DNA of 64,000 nucleotides from Poecilobothrus nobilitatus (Eukaryota > Arthropoda > Insecta > Diptera > Dolichopodidae). The stretch lies in assembly GCA_947095535.1 (NCBI GenBank), contig OX352774.1, positions 170,064,200-170,128,199 of the forward strand, given 5' to 3'. The translations under genes were made by a program, and so were the position numbers. Below the pieces are notes generated by a model, which was not told the DNA's origin, did not search any database, and saw only the letters and a program-made list of their open reading frames with translations. Shown here in pieces: positions 1 through 13,150 of this stretch (position 1 is the first letter of the stretch; the number at the start of each line of letters is the position of its first letter).

Positions 1-1559
1 ATAATCCGACTGTTGTAAAATTAATTTTTTTTATAAAATTTTATAATATGATAGGTGATAGCATGTTTGTTATCATGGAAAATGTTAATTTAAAAATATT
101 ATCAGTAATTGTATTTACCGGCATATAATAAAAAAGCGTTGTATGTATCATAATACCCATACGAACATAATATATGCTATTTCTACAAAACTTACTCATC
201 TTTTAGAAAATTACAAATTTTTATTACAAATTACAGATGTCTGACTTAATTAATTAAGTACCAAGATAAAATGATACAAATTACGCTTATATATAAAAAA
301 AAAAAAAAGAAGTTATATCGCAGCTACCCGAACCTGCTGCTCTATCAACTAAATTTTACAAAAATTGTTGACATATAACTTGACTTCTTTTCACAAATTT
401 TCAAATGTCTAGTTTCCATAAACAATTAATAATGTACACAATCGTCCATTAAGGTGTCACAAATGTAATGGAAAATTTACTATACCGTGAGAACTAAGTA
501 TAACATCAACATAAAAATCGAGAACAATTGAATAAAAAAAATTAATGGATGGTATGAGCGTGTTTTATGTTTACATAAACAATTTATAATGCGCAACATT
601 GTATTTATTATTATTATTATTTATTTTTGCATCTCATGAATGATATACAAAAATTTTGAACCTGTCCCTGCCATTGTATTTATTTTATACTAAGAATCTT
701 TGCATTTAAAACTTGAATTATGATACAAGATATTATTAAATATGTATATTTAACCAAAATATGTAATTCCAAATATTCATTTGTAAATCTAGTTTTTTTT
801 TCTTCTTCCCCCGTTTTTCCCTATGGATCGTTATATTGATCTATGCTTTATATAGTCTATGATAATCGCTTATTGTAGATTTTTATCAGGCAGGTTATTT
901 TTAACGAAGTTTTTTTTAACAAACTGCAAACCTATATACCTGATTGATATATTTATGATTCATCATTTGATTTCGAATTAAAATTTTTATTTTTTTATAA
1001 TTATTTTACTGGCCATTAGTTGTTTCTGATATTCATTCTATGAAAATTAAGTTTTCAATCTTGGAATCATACTCCCGTGACATACAACTAAATGTTCTAA
1101 AACTAGAAGTACCTGTATAGTAAAAGTTGAAATTTTAGCTACTGTTTCTTTTTAATATAAGTGATTATACATATACTTATACAGTGCTATATATAGTCGT
1201 ATTGCGATATATAATTTTACAAATTAATTCTTAATGTTAATTGTTTCAATTTTGCTATTAGTTTATAGTAAAAATGGCACCAAGAAATAGCCACGCAAGA
1301 AGTAATACCAAAAAAAAATTAAATAGCATGACCGAAAATTTTTCGTGAAATAATCCTCTATATTTTTTTGGAGTTTTATTTTATTTTTTATTTGAAATTT
1401 TATGTCAGATGACATAACATCCCCATGCTTAGTACAATTACACTATTAATTATTAGTACTATGTTGTTGAATTATGTAAGTATGTCAAAAAATAATTGGG
1501 TAGGATTTTAATATTTTGTAGTTGGTTTTTTTTCCTAAGGAAGGTGGGAATCTTCCAAA
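1..1559. other. A+T-rich noncoding DNA with one old repeat scrap
   Basis: No reading frame with coding character was seen. The stretch 310-430 begins with CAGCTACCCGAACCT at 321-335, the same string as at 4947-4961, and carries a variant of the degenerate text that follows it there, so it is a remnant of the dispersed repeat described at 4940-5330. The rest is homopolymer and TA-rich sequence. Confidence 0.6.
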
Positions 1560-1840
1560 GACACCCAGAATTTCCCCTTGGCAGTGTCAGATTCTTACTG
1601 ACTAAACTAAACCCATCTCTTTTTAGCCAATATAATGGAGTAAAACCCTTACCTGCTAACGCAGTATATTGGTTAGGGAGTAGGGATAGGAAAGGATAAG
1701 AAATAGATGCGGAAACTTTGAATTGGGAGTGGGACTGTAAGGAAACAATGAATCTGCCTATTATTATTACTATTTTGCTAATAGTGACTATAACCGTTAC
1801 AACAGTTACAACATGCAGTAGTATATAACACCTTCCTACA
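1560..1840 (+). repeat. Dispersed repeat family Q, copy 1
   Basis: This segment is clearly homologous, in the same orientation, to 12599-12874. Shared landmarks in order are CTTGGCAGTGTCAG, TTCTTACTGACTAAAC, AAAACCCTTACCTGC, AACGCAGTA, GGAAAGGATA, GATGCGGAAAC, a CCTATTATTATTACTATTTT stretch, and CATGCAGTAGTATATAACAC near the right end. A short frame across it (ending near 1699) is not preserved in the second copy, so I treat it as noncoding. I do not recognise the family. It could be a fragment of a longer transposon. Confidence 0.8.
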
Positions 1841-4379
1841 AATTCGGAATTTTAATTATTTGTTTAGTGACAGCGGGCTAGCTTATCATTATTATTTCGT
1901 TGTTGTTCATATAAAACATTTAGCTAATGTTTCAGATATACATATGGATATGTATATTATATATATTTAAATGTTCAAAGTATGGATTTTAAAGACTTGG
2001 ATTTATAAAGTTACAATTTTGATAATTTTGATACAGACTTCCAAAGATTGAATTTCAAAATTTTGAATTTGAAGTTTGGCTTTTGTAGCATGTGTAGGTG
2101 ATTATTTCTTATGGAGATATTTCGTGAAGTCACTACTACTATTATATTATTATAATATTATAGTATTGCATAATAAAATCTTATAAACAAAAAAAAAAAA
2201 AAATTTGCAATCGTATATGACTCTCAATTCAGTTAGAATTAATTTTTTATTGTCAAAAAATATCATATTCCGTGTAATTTTTTTTAGTTGAAATCTATAG
2301 GAAACATAAATACCTTCCTTGTATCATTTTACTAAGGTGAACGAACAATTAGGGTAAAAAATGATAAAGAAAATTATGTTAATACAATTGCATGTTTCTT
2401 TTTCTTTATTTTATTATATGTACATTGTTATTTTTCTTTTCGGATTGTATTTCTTTATGATCTATTTCTACAAAACAACCTTAAATTATACTTGAAATAT
2501 TAGAAATAAAACACATATACATATTTAGAACCTTCACAACTCATCTTTATTGAACTAAAATCATCTTTTACATATTTACTTCTTTTCTCAATTTAATCTC
2601 CTATACTAAGAATTCATCCAAATTTTTTTTAGATTCAGTCAATTTAACTCTCTATAATTATTGTTTAGTTATTACATTGAAAAAAGAAAAAAAATTAAAA
2701 TTACACTTTCGAATTCAATAATTCTTTTTATTTGATATTTGTTAATATGCCTTTTAAACGGTTAAAAAATGAAAAAAAAAATGAAATGACTCCAAGATGT
2801 CTAGATGATTTTACAATTCAATTTTATGATCAGCAACACAGAAAAAAAAAATCTGGTTATATTATTTTCATTCTGATATTGTTTAATTTTCATTTAATTC
2901 ATTTTTCTTGTACATTTTTTTTTTTTTAAATATCGGTTTTAACCATACCTAAATGTTAATGTGTTCAGTGTTGACATTAAAAAGAGTTATTTTTTTTTTT
3001 CAAAAATGTTAAATTGCTGTGCCGTGGTTAAAATAAAAATACAGAATTTAATTGCTATGTAATACAGTAAGTACATAACAATATTGCAAGTATAATTCTT
3101 GTTAGTGTTAAACTTGTTTGATTTTTTCTTTTTTTTCTTTTGCAAAGTTAAAAAATTCAATTTCGTAATATAATAAAAAAAAAAAAAAAGAAACAGTTAA
3201 GAGCGAAGAAACAATAAATCTTACAAAAGTAATTGATTCAATTAAATGACAATGCGTTTGAGTGACAAAATATGTTAAATTTAAAGCATAAGTCATTAAT
3301 TGACTTAATTTATTAAAAGATCAATTGAATTTAATTTAAAATTAAATAAAATAAAAATTTCGCTTTTGTTTGAATCAGTAGTCTGTATCATATTTGGCAC
3401 CTTAATGGCCAATTTTGTTTTTAAAAAAAAACACATTTATGTGTCACATATACAGATATACACATATGTCAATCCTTCCTATATATACCTAATATAAGTA
3501 ATGGATTATATTCATGGCATAATATCAACAGTTTTTACAACTAAACTTACAAAACTATTTAAAAACTTCTTATATATATGTATATATATATGTACATGTA
3601 AATTTGGAATTGTACTTTCACAGCTTAATCTTTTCATATTGTATTTACGACTTTTAAAAATTTTTAATATTTCTCTATTCTTTTAGTAAATTGTTAAAAT
3701 TCAATATTGCTTTATAAAACACCTTTAAAACGCTTCATACATTTTGATTTTATGAATTTTGATTAAATTCATCTTTTCTATAATAAATTTTTTTTTAATT
3801 AGGATTTAATCCTAAAAATCTGCATTAATTATTTTTCAACCCACAAAATTTAAATTTTTATATTTATGTTTATTAAAACTTTATTTTTTATTTATACATA
3901 TATGTATATTTAAAATTTTTTTTCTGTTTTACTATACATATTATATAAATTTTTCTAATTAAAATCTAATGTTGGTGGTTTTACGTGATTTTATTTTAAA
4001 ATGTTTATAACATGAAAAAAATTTTATTTTGTTAAGTTAAAAAAAAAAAATTTAAACAAACTCCTTTATAACTTTTATTTTATATTTACACGAAGAAAAA
4101 TGATTGGGTTGTTACGACTTTCCTACTTTATTAAAATCTAAATTGAGTGTTTCCTTATAAAATATGAAAGTGTTTGAAAGATTAGATCTTAATGATTATC
4201 AAATGTAGGTGAATATTAAAAGTTATGTAAATGTGATGGAGTTATTCCAAATAAAGTTTCAATAAAGCTTTCAGTTATATACTATATAATTTACATAAAA
4301 TATATGTATTCAACATTTTTATTGCTAGACCAATATTTGACTGTTATTAATAACATATAGGCTGTAACAATTTTATATC
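1841..4379. other. Noncoding A+T-rich DNA
   Basis: No gene is supported. The stretch holds poly-A/T runs (for example 2190-2204, 2915-2928, 3177-3189) and TATG/TATA microsatellite text around 3425-3600. A 65-codon frame at 2732-2929 ends in a hydrophobic segment but has no splice signals or family resemblance and is left out. Confidence 0.6.
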
Positions 4380-4690
4380 AAAACTAGTAATGTGTGCTTG
4401 CATTGCAAGTGTTCAAATAGTTTTCATAACATTTCAAGAAGCATTATTGTATCGCTGACTGAGGGCTTAAAAATTTGCTTAGCACCCAAGGTCGACCTGG
4501 TCGACCTGGAATCATCATTCCCAAACAAAAATTGTGAAGCTCGACAATATTTTTTCAATGATACCCCACATGATTATTTATAGCTGACTTTTATATTAAG
4601 GGCTTATAAACGCTCTTAACGCCCAAGGAGGATGATCTCCAATCAAAAGTATTCGGGTTACACACAAAACACTATCAAACTACTTTTATC
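4380..4690. repeat. Degenerate internal direct repeats with a SalI-type microduplication
   Basis: Two imperfect copies of one phrase stand about 130 bp apart: CTGACTGAGGGCTTAAAAAT...AGCACCCAAGG (4457-4491) and CTGACTT...AAGGGCTTATAAACGC...ACGCCCAAGG (4584-4629). At 4490-4508 the 9-mer GTCGACCTG is duplicated head to tail. The 62-residue frame across 4392-4583 sits inside this repeat, so it is unlikely to be a gene. Confidence 0.55.
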
Positions 4691-4939
4691 GTACGCCTCT
4701 AACAGTGCTTCATCTTTTTGATACCAAGTATGATTTCACGCTTTTTTTTGGAAGCAGCTTTATACTATTACATATTATAATAATGAGGAAGGGTATGTAG
4801 TTGACTTTGTAGACTCAAGGATAACTCCAGAAACATAAAATACTCTGTTTTGATAAAATTTAATCCTTTTTTCTAAAATTTCAAGTGTATGTATAGGTTA
4901 ATATCAAGTATCAAGATATTAAGATATAAATTTCACAGT

Positions 4940-5330
4940 TAAATGACAGCTACCCGAACCTTTTGTATTAGACTAACTACGATGTGAACACAGAAATTTT
5001 TCAGCTCCTTAACCCGTTCTGTTAGTAAAACCTAAAAAAACTTTTCCAGAAGGCATTCACATAAAATTTAACTTCATTCGGCAAAATTTTAAATACGCAG
5101 TCTTTATAACACATACATAAACATCATATAAAAAAGTAGTGTGATAAGTTGGCATAAAACTTAACTTTTTACGACAAAATTTCAGATACCAAGCTTAATT
5201 ACAATGACTTAATTATAATATAAAAAAAAATGAAGTTGTATGGTAGCTTTAATTTGTTCAATTTAATAGTAAAAATTGGATTTATATAAAAATGAAATAG
5301 TAAAAGTTTCAGAATCTTATTAACTCCATT
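4940..5330 (+). repeat. Old dispersed repeat (CAGCTACCCGAACC family)
   Basis: It starts with CAGCTACCCGAACC at 4947, shared with 321-335 and, more weakly, with 24910-24920. At 5151-5190 it carries GGCATAAAACTTAAC followed by TTTTTACGACAAAATTTCA, which recurs at 12091-12125. These scattered matches point to a diverged interspersed family. The link to 24910, next to an RGAC tract, suggests a relation to mini-me-like elements, but that is an inference. Confidence 0.5.
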
Positions 5331-6673
5331 TTTTTTTTTTATACAGTAATTGTGCATTCATAAATTGACTCACATTTCAAACCTCAGCAAAAATATATTA
5401 TATATACTTTTCCATGTCTGTCTCATTTCCTCTAAATTGTTACAAACGTATTAGCAAATTAATAGCAAAATAATATTCTTAGAATTAGGTAATAAAGTAT
5501 TTTTTAACAGTTTTGAGTTTCAAACATTGTTTAGCTTTAAAAGGTGTGTTCTATGCAATAGCTAACATATTCTGACTCGGAAAATCTTAACGTAATTAAT
5601 TGAATAAAAATGCTTGACTTGACTTGAACTGCTTGGTTAATGTACATATAAGTAAAATCATTTTTAGAAATATATTTATAGCCCAAAATAATTGATAACT
5701 TTATTTTAAAATAAAAATCTTGTTTTATTATACTTTTAATTTTTGACGAACCATCAACCATCAGTTTGAAAATGATAACTTGAAAGTCAAAGCCAAAGTT
5801 TTTTTAGCTTCTCTATAGCAATGTTTTCAAAAACAATAATTTAATTATAAATAAAATTAATTAATAAATTAAAAATTTATTTTAATAAAAAATCAACTGC
5901 CAAATATCAACGTAGATGTAGATACATACTAATAGTACTATTTATATACTTCATGAATATAAACTTACTTATAATAATCTTTGAATGCACTTCTTCCTCA
6001 GTTTGATTTTTAGTTAGCAACTTTTCAAACAATTAATAAAACTATTGGTAGACTTTTGTTGCTGGCAATAAAGTTGTTAAATAATATGTCAAGACAGAAA
6101 AATATGTTGCTATTAAAAATAGGTACATACTACATATTCTTTTTGGTTTTTATGTTGATTATTCTTTTAATATTTTAAAATACATCGTTAATTTTTATAA
6201 CTGTAATTATGTATATGTATAATTAAATTATAAAAATATCCATAAATGTGTTAAACTAAGTTATTAGTAAGAATTTAAGTGATTATTTGTCAAAACTTGT
6301 TTTTAAAAAAGACTGAAAAAATTATTTCAAAATTAAATTAAATTGGGGTGTTGAATAACATTTAGCTACTAATTTGTTTATTTTACAATTAACTCATAAA
6401 TTCCAATAAAAGTTATTATGTAAGATTTAATAAGTGATTAATAAAAAAAAATTCCATAATTATTACTCATTTGTATTTTATCATTCATCAAACAAAGTTG
6501 AACATTTGTTGTACATTTTTTAACTTATGTAAATAATAAAATACCACAGTCCACAATATCATATTTATGACATATTACAATTGCACCAATATTCGTATAT
6601 AAAATTGGAACACATATAAAATTATAGGTATATTTTTATAGATAATTTAAATTGTTTCAAATAGTTTTTACAG
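5331..6673. other. Noncoding A+T-rich DNA
   Basis: No coding or RNA feature was found. Only TA-rich text and homopolymers are visible. A 74-codon minus-strand frame at 5537-5761 is within chance expectation for this composition and has no recognisable motif. Confidence 0.55.
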
Positions 6674-6784
6674 AAAAAAATGAATAAATTAAAACTGGTA
6701 ACCAAACCGCAATCAACCAATAAATGCCTGCGTCTATTACTATCATTAAAGATATATTTGTTGGTTTATTTTTTCTCTAACAAA
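6674..6784 (+). CDS. Candidate first coding exon of a secreted or membrane protein
   Basis: A good acceptor (TAGTTTTTACAG, ending 6673) is followed by AAAAAA and an ATG at 6680 in an A-rich context. The 35 codons to 6784 are followed at once by the donor GTAAGC (6785-6790), in phase 0. The segment is visibly less A+T-rich than its surroundings and encodes MNKLKLVTKPQ, then a basic stretch and a leucine-rich hydrophobic run (about residues 18-32, LRLLLSLKIYLLVYFF) that would suit a signal peptide or anchor. The frame stays open to 7093 past the donor, but that part is TATA/TATG microsatellite text and looks like intron. No next exon was found and no family is recognised. It could be a chance frame. 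Confidence 0.35.
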
Positions 6785-8819
6785 GTAAGCATTCTCTATA
6801 CATATATTTACATAGAAAAAGTATTACATACATACATTCATACATATACCTATGTTAATTTTATATTTTGTTTATTTTTTAAAACCCTTATCGTAAAAAC
6901 CATAACTAACTGTCAACCGCAATATCTGTTAAAATTTTACGGTATGTCTAATAGTTTAGAATCTACGATTTTAAAATTGCACAAATTTTTATTTTTAAAA
7001 TTCTTTTTTATATGTATACATTTTATATGCATAGATTCATATATATTTATGTATGTATGTATGTTTCATTTTCATTTTTCTTTTTTATATTAATATATTC
7101 ATTATACAGGATGTGTTCAAATTAAATTTTGTTCTAGTAAAAATATGGGCAAAAGGGAAAAAAAATTATATTTAATAAAAGGTATCCTTAATCCTTATCC
7201 TTATTTTTATTGTTTTAATGGATACGGAATTAATAATTTAATAGAACTAATAGATAAAATTAGTTACTAATTACAAAAATCAATTAAATTATTAATTTTC
7301 GTACAGTTTTTTTGTGAAAATAATCAGACCTAAGTTCAATAATATATTTATATTAAATTTTATTATCCCCTGTATATCTAAAATATATACATACATAAAT
7401 ATAAAATGAAAAACGATTAATAAAATAAATTTGAAAAAAAATATTATTGGTTCAAATTAAACTATTTAACAATCTCATAAAAAATAATCATCTTTTTTTA
7501 TTTTTTTTAATCACGTAATTTTTATTTTATTTTTCTGTTCTTGACCCACCATTGAAGATACAACCAGTTAACTATAAATTATAAGATCAGTCAAAAAATT
7601 TATAACAAAGAAACCAATTATATTGGATCTACACCATACTCTATCCGCAATATGCTGTAGTATCAATTTTGAAGAAATTCATATTGTAAATAAGCCAGTG
7701 GCAATGTGTAACAAATGTATTTAATGATAGCAATAATTTTTTTCTGTTCTGTTGTTATTGAAATAAAAGAATACTTAGATAGAATGAAATTTTGATAAAA
7801 AAAAAAAAAATCTAAATCTTTAGGTTATTCACGACAAAAAGAAATGCAAGGTTTCATTACAATCATAAATAAAAAAATTAAATTTGTAATATTCATACAA
7901 TATATACATATATGTATATTTACAATAGGTACTATTATAATATTGGAACTTAATTCTATAGTTATTATGGACATTGAATCCGTATAGAATTTATATTATA
8001 CTATTCAAATGAATTTTAATATTTGTTCATTGATTGCAGCAAAACAAAAAATTAGAATATATAAATTTAATTTTTTTTTTTTGTTAAATAACTTCCGACA
8101 TACCTTCAAGTGTGCAATTACAAGTCTGCAAAGTTTTCTTATTTACGTTTCATAGATTTTCATTATTTGATTTCCGTTTTTATACTATACATTAATAATA
8201 AAGGAGTTGGTATTTACGACAAAAAAAAAATCAACATGTAATTGATTTGCAATAATCTGCAAATAAATTTACTACAATATTAAGAAGTCGATCTTAATAT
8301 TTTTTGAATAGATTTGGAAGCTTTAAATTAAATTTGTTTATATTTTTATTTATATGCATTAGTAATTTAATGTTTCTTTTATAACCGTTACACGGAGCGC
8401 TTAAAGTTAATTTTCAAAAAATACTAAATGACATACATACATACATATTGCTTTATATAATAAAATTACTCAAGTAGATTTATTAAAAAAATCAGATGTG
8501 TTCATCAGAGAACCGATCGCAGAAAGAGGGACAATTTATTATTTGTTTTAGGATTATTTATAAATATGTATTGATATCCTTGTCGCAAATAAATAGATAA
8601 ATATACACCCATAGGAATATAAATGTTTTTTTTTACAAAAAAAATGTTCAGCAAATTCTAAACCGGGCAATAAAAATGTATAGCTATATTATATAAATAT
8701 ATATATTATATATATGAAACATGTATATATTATCGTATTATTTGTATATTTGATATATCATCTACATATATTATATGTAAATTTCTTGAACAAAATATAT
8801 GTAGAATTGAATTGAAAAA
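6785..8819. other. Noncoding DNA with microsatellite text
   Basis: The stretch holds TACATACATTCATACATATAC text at about 6825-6850, TATGTATGTATG at 7050-7062, and TA-rich palindromic text at 8685-8790. ACAGGATGTGTTCAAATTAAA at 7107 resembles ACAGGATGTTCAAAA at 46334 and may mark the edge of an interspersed repeat. No gene is seen. Confidence 0.5.
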
Positions 8820-8824
8820 AAAAA

Positions 8825-9260
8825 AGTTTTCATCATGAAGCAGTATCAGGAAAAATTGTGACAGCAAAAAAATTTGAAAATGAGGACGAAACTTAAAGTT
8901 TGTCCGATAAAAGTTGTAGTTCTTTAATTGTGTAACAACTGTGCCTTAATAACTTTTTTCATAATATTTTTTTGTTTCAAAATATTCGTCAAAAATGTAA
9001 AAATGGTCCTAATAAATTAGCACTTGTGACTGTAGAAATCCATTATCGAATTCTTTTCAGCCATTTGGGCTGTACATATGCTCAGAGATAGACAGACGCA
9101 TAAACTGACACAAAGGCAGGCAGACAACACTCTAAAAATATTTAGCTCAGATTTCTCCGTATCAGAGAAATGCATGTATACAAAAATTTAAGTTTCGACA
9201 TTTTGATGCTATCACAATACCTTCCTTATACATTATGCGTATGCGATCGGTAAAAGGAAA
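8825..9260 (+). mobile_element. Mini-me-like element, copy 1
   Basis: This segment aligns in the same orientation with 28290-28745. Shared landmarks are the tail of a 'TCCGAT...AAAGTT' block, GTTGCACAACT-like text (GTGTAACAACTGTG here), TTTCATAATA.TTTT, GCTGTACATATGCTCA, an RGAC-rich tract (GATAGACAGACGCATAAACT, 9087-9106), TCTCCGTATCAG, and an ending TTATACATTATGCGTATGCG. An imperfect (RGAC)n tract fits the established description of dipteran mini-me retroelements, which carry (TA)n and (GTCY)n proto-microsatellites. The assignment rests on that tract and the pair of copies, not on a database match. Confidence 0.55.
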
Positions 9261-12200
9261 AATGAAACAATGAATTTAAATGGATTGATTAAATTGTTAT
9301 AGTACAATTTTCTCATTCCTTCAGAAATCAAAATTGAAAATGAAATAGTAAACAAATATTTTTTATTTTGAATATTTCTCCAAATTTCTCCAAATTTAAA
9401 TTTATTATAAGAATATACGATTTAACTCAATTTAATTGATTTTTAACAACTAAATGAATTGTTTAATGAATAAATAAATTATTCAATTTGTGCGAGGTAA
9501 ATTGGTTATAATTGTTTTATAATTTTAGTAATGTAAGGGACAGTGTACATATATATGTATATAATAATTAATAATGCATGTTATGATTTTCTCGTTTTTA
9601 ATACAATTTAATTTTTTTTATTTAATAGGTATTTTGATGATCATAAAAAAGAAATTAAATTAATAATGTGCATTTTTATTATTTAAAAATTAATAGTAAA
9701 AATTTTATTTAGAATTCAATAAGAAAAAAAAATTATTACAAAGCTTGTATTGTCTGAAAAAATCTAAAAAATTTGTCACATATAACTGCCAAGTTTTTTT
9801 GTACATGTACGATTTTCAACAAAAAAAATTATACAAATAAAGTTCCAAAAAGGGGTGACACACCGATTTTCTTCCAACTTTACTGAAATATATGTTATAA
9901 GGATCTCATTTGGTTGCTTCTTTGGCCCATTAGTATTATAAAGATATAAATAATAACAATATTATAAAGATATAAATAATTAGACACATTTTTCACACTA
10001 TTGGTCTCTACAACTGCTATACCTAGTATAGTTAAAATGAAATGAATGAAACTTATTAAAAAAATTAAAATTTCATGTAAAATATTGGGATTTGTTCATT
10101 TTACATTTGATTACCGGAGGATAATATCTTAATGTAAAATATTTAAGCTATAATTGAATGAAATAAATAATTTCATTGAATATAATATACATAATATATG
10201 TGTTTAGTATTCGGTTATAAAATAACCCCTGAAATCTGAAAATTAAAATATTGAAAAACAAAATCTTGAAAGCCACAATCTGGGAAACTAAAATATTTTT
10301 GGGACAAAATCTTAAAAAAAAAATCCAAACATGTATAATCAAAATAATAGCCAAAATAAATATAGTATTCATAGATGCATACTATGGAAAAAGCGTATAA
10401 TTCTGGATTTTGAATAACTCTTTGTTAAACCTTTTTCTTCTTAATTAGGTTTAAAACATGCAGCACTAATTTTCAAAAAATATTTTATTTCAAAATAAAA
10501 TTCTAGATTTTATCATTCAAGATTTTTTTGTTGTCAAGATTGTTTAAATATTTTTTATTTTACTCCTGTATCCCATATAACTATTATGAGCTCACTAAAT
10601 ACCCGAACACTTTTTTAAAGAAAATATTCATTTAATATTCATTTTTATTTCAGTGCTGTTAATATTTCGACAGTCATAAAATATAAAAGGGCTATTTGAA
10701 GCTATTAATATCTTCACCGTCACATGAGACCCTTACCAAGTTAGAAGACAATCGGATGAATTCTTTTCGGAACTTTATCCGTTAATATTACGGTACAATA
10801 TAATCCTAAAATAATAATAAGTACAAGTAGCTCGAATTTATGAGTTATTTATTTTGATTCATACCTGTCTATTCGTCTTCATAAATTGGAAAAACTTGCA
10901 AAATATTCTAATAGTCTACCTGTGGTAAATGCTAAAGTGAAAAATTAGTTGGGTATACAACTTTCAATTTTGAAAACAACCGCACTTTAGTATTTAACAG
11001 TTTCTTATATATGTTATCCTGAAAAGACTGAAAAGAATAACATGATTTCAATGATTATGAATGATTTTTTATCCCAACCTATTTTCAAATCTCTTATTCT
11101 ATTTTTTTTTGTTTAAGGTTAATTTTTGTTATTACAACATTATGTCAAATTCTATTTTATAAAAAAAAAAATTCAATTAAGAACATTATAATAAAAATTA
11201 ATAAAATATACATTTATTTATAATATTTACATAATATTTTTTATTTTTAAATTTAATGGTTCAAATTATTGGCAATTAAGATAAAAATGATTAAAAAAAT
11301 CCGAAAACAAAAAAAAAAAACAAAAATAGTAAAAATTAAACAAGTGGTGAATATTTTCAATTTATAAAACTTTTTTTACCGCCATTAATCATCATACTCA
11401 AAATATATAATGATATGAAAATTAAATTAAAAAATTTTAAAAAGCTTCACAACACCCGCCTTTACGCTATGGTTTCATATTAAAAAATCATGAAAGGAAA
11501 GAAGTATGCATTTTTTATAATGTATTCATATTGTATATGTATTTTAATTACATTTTGTACCAAATATAAATAAACAGTGACGTATTAAAATGTTAAAAAT
11601 GAGGTTTAAAACAATATTTTAAATATTATTAAATAAAACTGAAATGTTTCAATACCTATACAAAAATTTAAATATAAAGTGACATCTCTGATATTCGCTA
11701 AGATTATAATTTTTAAGTTTTATTAATATTTTAATTATGTTACAACATTAAAAAAATTACTATGATTAAATTTTATGGATTTTAAACTAATAAAACATTT
11801 TATTAACAACGGAAAATTATGTTATGAACATTTTTTTTTACGTATAATATAAACTTAATGTTGCAGACACATTTATATATATATATAGATTTTAATCGTT
11901 GTCGGATTCATTAATAAACAACAATAACGACAATTCTTGCAACTCATTTTCATTAATTTACATAACTTTCTAAAAATGGTAAAACAAATCGATGATAACT
12001 ATTTATTATGGAATTTTCAAATTTAGTATTTCAATATATTCAATAAAAATCAAAATTTATCATTTAAAATTAACTGAAAATAGATTTTTTTGGCATAAAA
12101 TTTAACATTTTTACACAATATTAGTATCAATGATGAAATTTTCAAGATTCTACTAATCAAAAATAAATGTATGACTTAATTTAAATCTCAAAAAAAAAAA

Positions 12201-12598
12201 GCGCTGCCACAATAAATGTTCATGATAATTTCTTTCTAACTTTCATTATATGTACCTATATTAAAATTGATCTAACTGTGATTTGTGACATAGAGCAAAA
12301 TGTCTGTTAAGAGTTTTTTTTTAGATACAGATATATAATATAAAATAAGAGGACAGCTTATATTACTACATGCTGATTTTATTTTCTTGTGAATTTCTTC
12401 TTTTTCTCTTTTAATTTTCCAAAATATTTCTGAAGTATTTAATTATTTGTTTTACTCAGGCCGCCTGTATATAAAACTTGTACTCCTGTTCAAGGAAACT
12501 TTAATCACATCGATATTAATAGGAGTCATAAAAAAATTAATGTTGTAGAACAACTTTTTTGTAGGTTTATCCATTACAGCTTACAGCAAAGATATCAA
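9261..12598. other. Noncoding A+T-rich DNA with small repeat scraps
   Basis: No gene was found. Three scraps are visible: a degenerate minisatellite at 10225-10330, text at 12091-12125 shared with 5151-5190, and at 12531-12590 a short piece of family H (AATGTTGTAGAACAACTTTTT, compare 49738-49755 on the other strand) that abuts the second family Q copy. A 74-codon minus-strand frame at 10148-10372 overlaps the minisatellite and is rejected. Confidence 0.55.
10225..10330 (+). repeat. Degenerate minisatellite (AAATCCCGAAAATT type)
   Basis: Successive short units of the form 'AAAATC.TGAAA' recur: CTGAAATCTGAAAATTAAAA, then AACAAAATCTTGAAAG, ATCTGGGAAACTAAAAT and GACAAAATCTTAAAA. They are decayed versions of the clearer array at 14471-14590. 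The spacing of 14-17 bp is irregular. Confidence 0.5.
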
Positions 12599-12874
12599 GA
12601 ATTCCCTCTTGGTAGTGTAGTGTCAGTTTCTTACTGACTAAACCTACCTCCTCCTTTAAACTATCTAATGGGATAAAACCCTTACCTGCCAACGCAGTAC
12701 ATTAGCTACGGAGTAGGGGTAGGAAAGGATAGGATAATAGGATGCGGAAACATTGAATTGGGAGTGAAACTGTAAGGAAACAATGAATCCGCCTATTATT
12801 ATTACTATTTTGCTAACAGTGACAATAGCCATTACAACAGTTACAACATGCAGTAGTATATAACACCTTCCTGC
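12599..12874 (+). repeat. Dispersed repeat family Q, copy 2
   Basis: Homologous and in the same orientation to 1560-1840, with shared GTGTCAG, TTCTTACTGACTAAAC, AAAACCCTTACCTGCCAACGC, GATGCGGAAAC and GTTACAACATGCAGTAGTAT. Small indels separate the copies. It follows directly on a scrap of family H at 12531-12590. Confidence 0.8.
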
Positions 12875-13110
12875 ATGAAGTAATTATTGAAGACAACCCC
12901 ACTGTCACTGTAGCAGCTATATTACTCTATATATAATTGTAGTACTTATTAATATTAGTATTATTATTAGTATTTATAATCTATAGATTCAGGCTCATCA
13001 GCGGATTACAACGTGCCGTATTATATAACAGCTTCCTGCATGATATAACCAAAGAAAAGATAGCTCCCACGTTGCAGTTACTATTATTATTAATAATAAT
13101 TATACGATAT
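12875..13110 (+). repeat. Decayed second unit downstream of family Q
   Basis: The end of the Q repeat (ACAACATGCAGTAGTATATA then ACACCTTCCTGCATGA) is echoed about 165 bp further on as ACAACGTGCCGTATTATATA then ACAGCTTCCTGCATGA (13009-13044). Both are followed at a similar distance by CACTGTAGCAG or CACGTTGCAG and a TTATTATTA run. This suggests Q is a tandem or dimeric element whose second monomer is more decayed. Confidence 0.5.
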
Positions 13111-13150
13111 ACTTTATTATGACATAAAATTATTACATATTTTTTACTTA

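Noticed and set aside
2732..2929. 65-codon plus-strand frame ending in a hydrophobic segment
   Set aside because: No splice signal, no family resemblance, and the hydrophobic end is a T run translation.
6785..7093. Continuation of the 6680 frame as coding
   Set aside because: It starts at a good donor and consists largely of TATA/TATG microsatellite text rich in Tyr, Ile and Phe.
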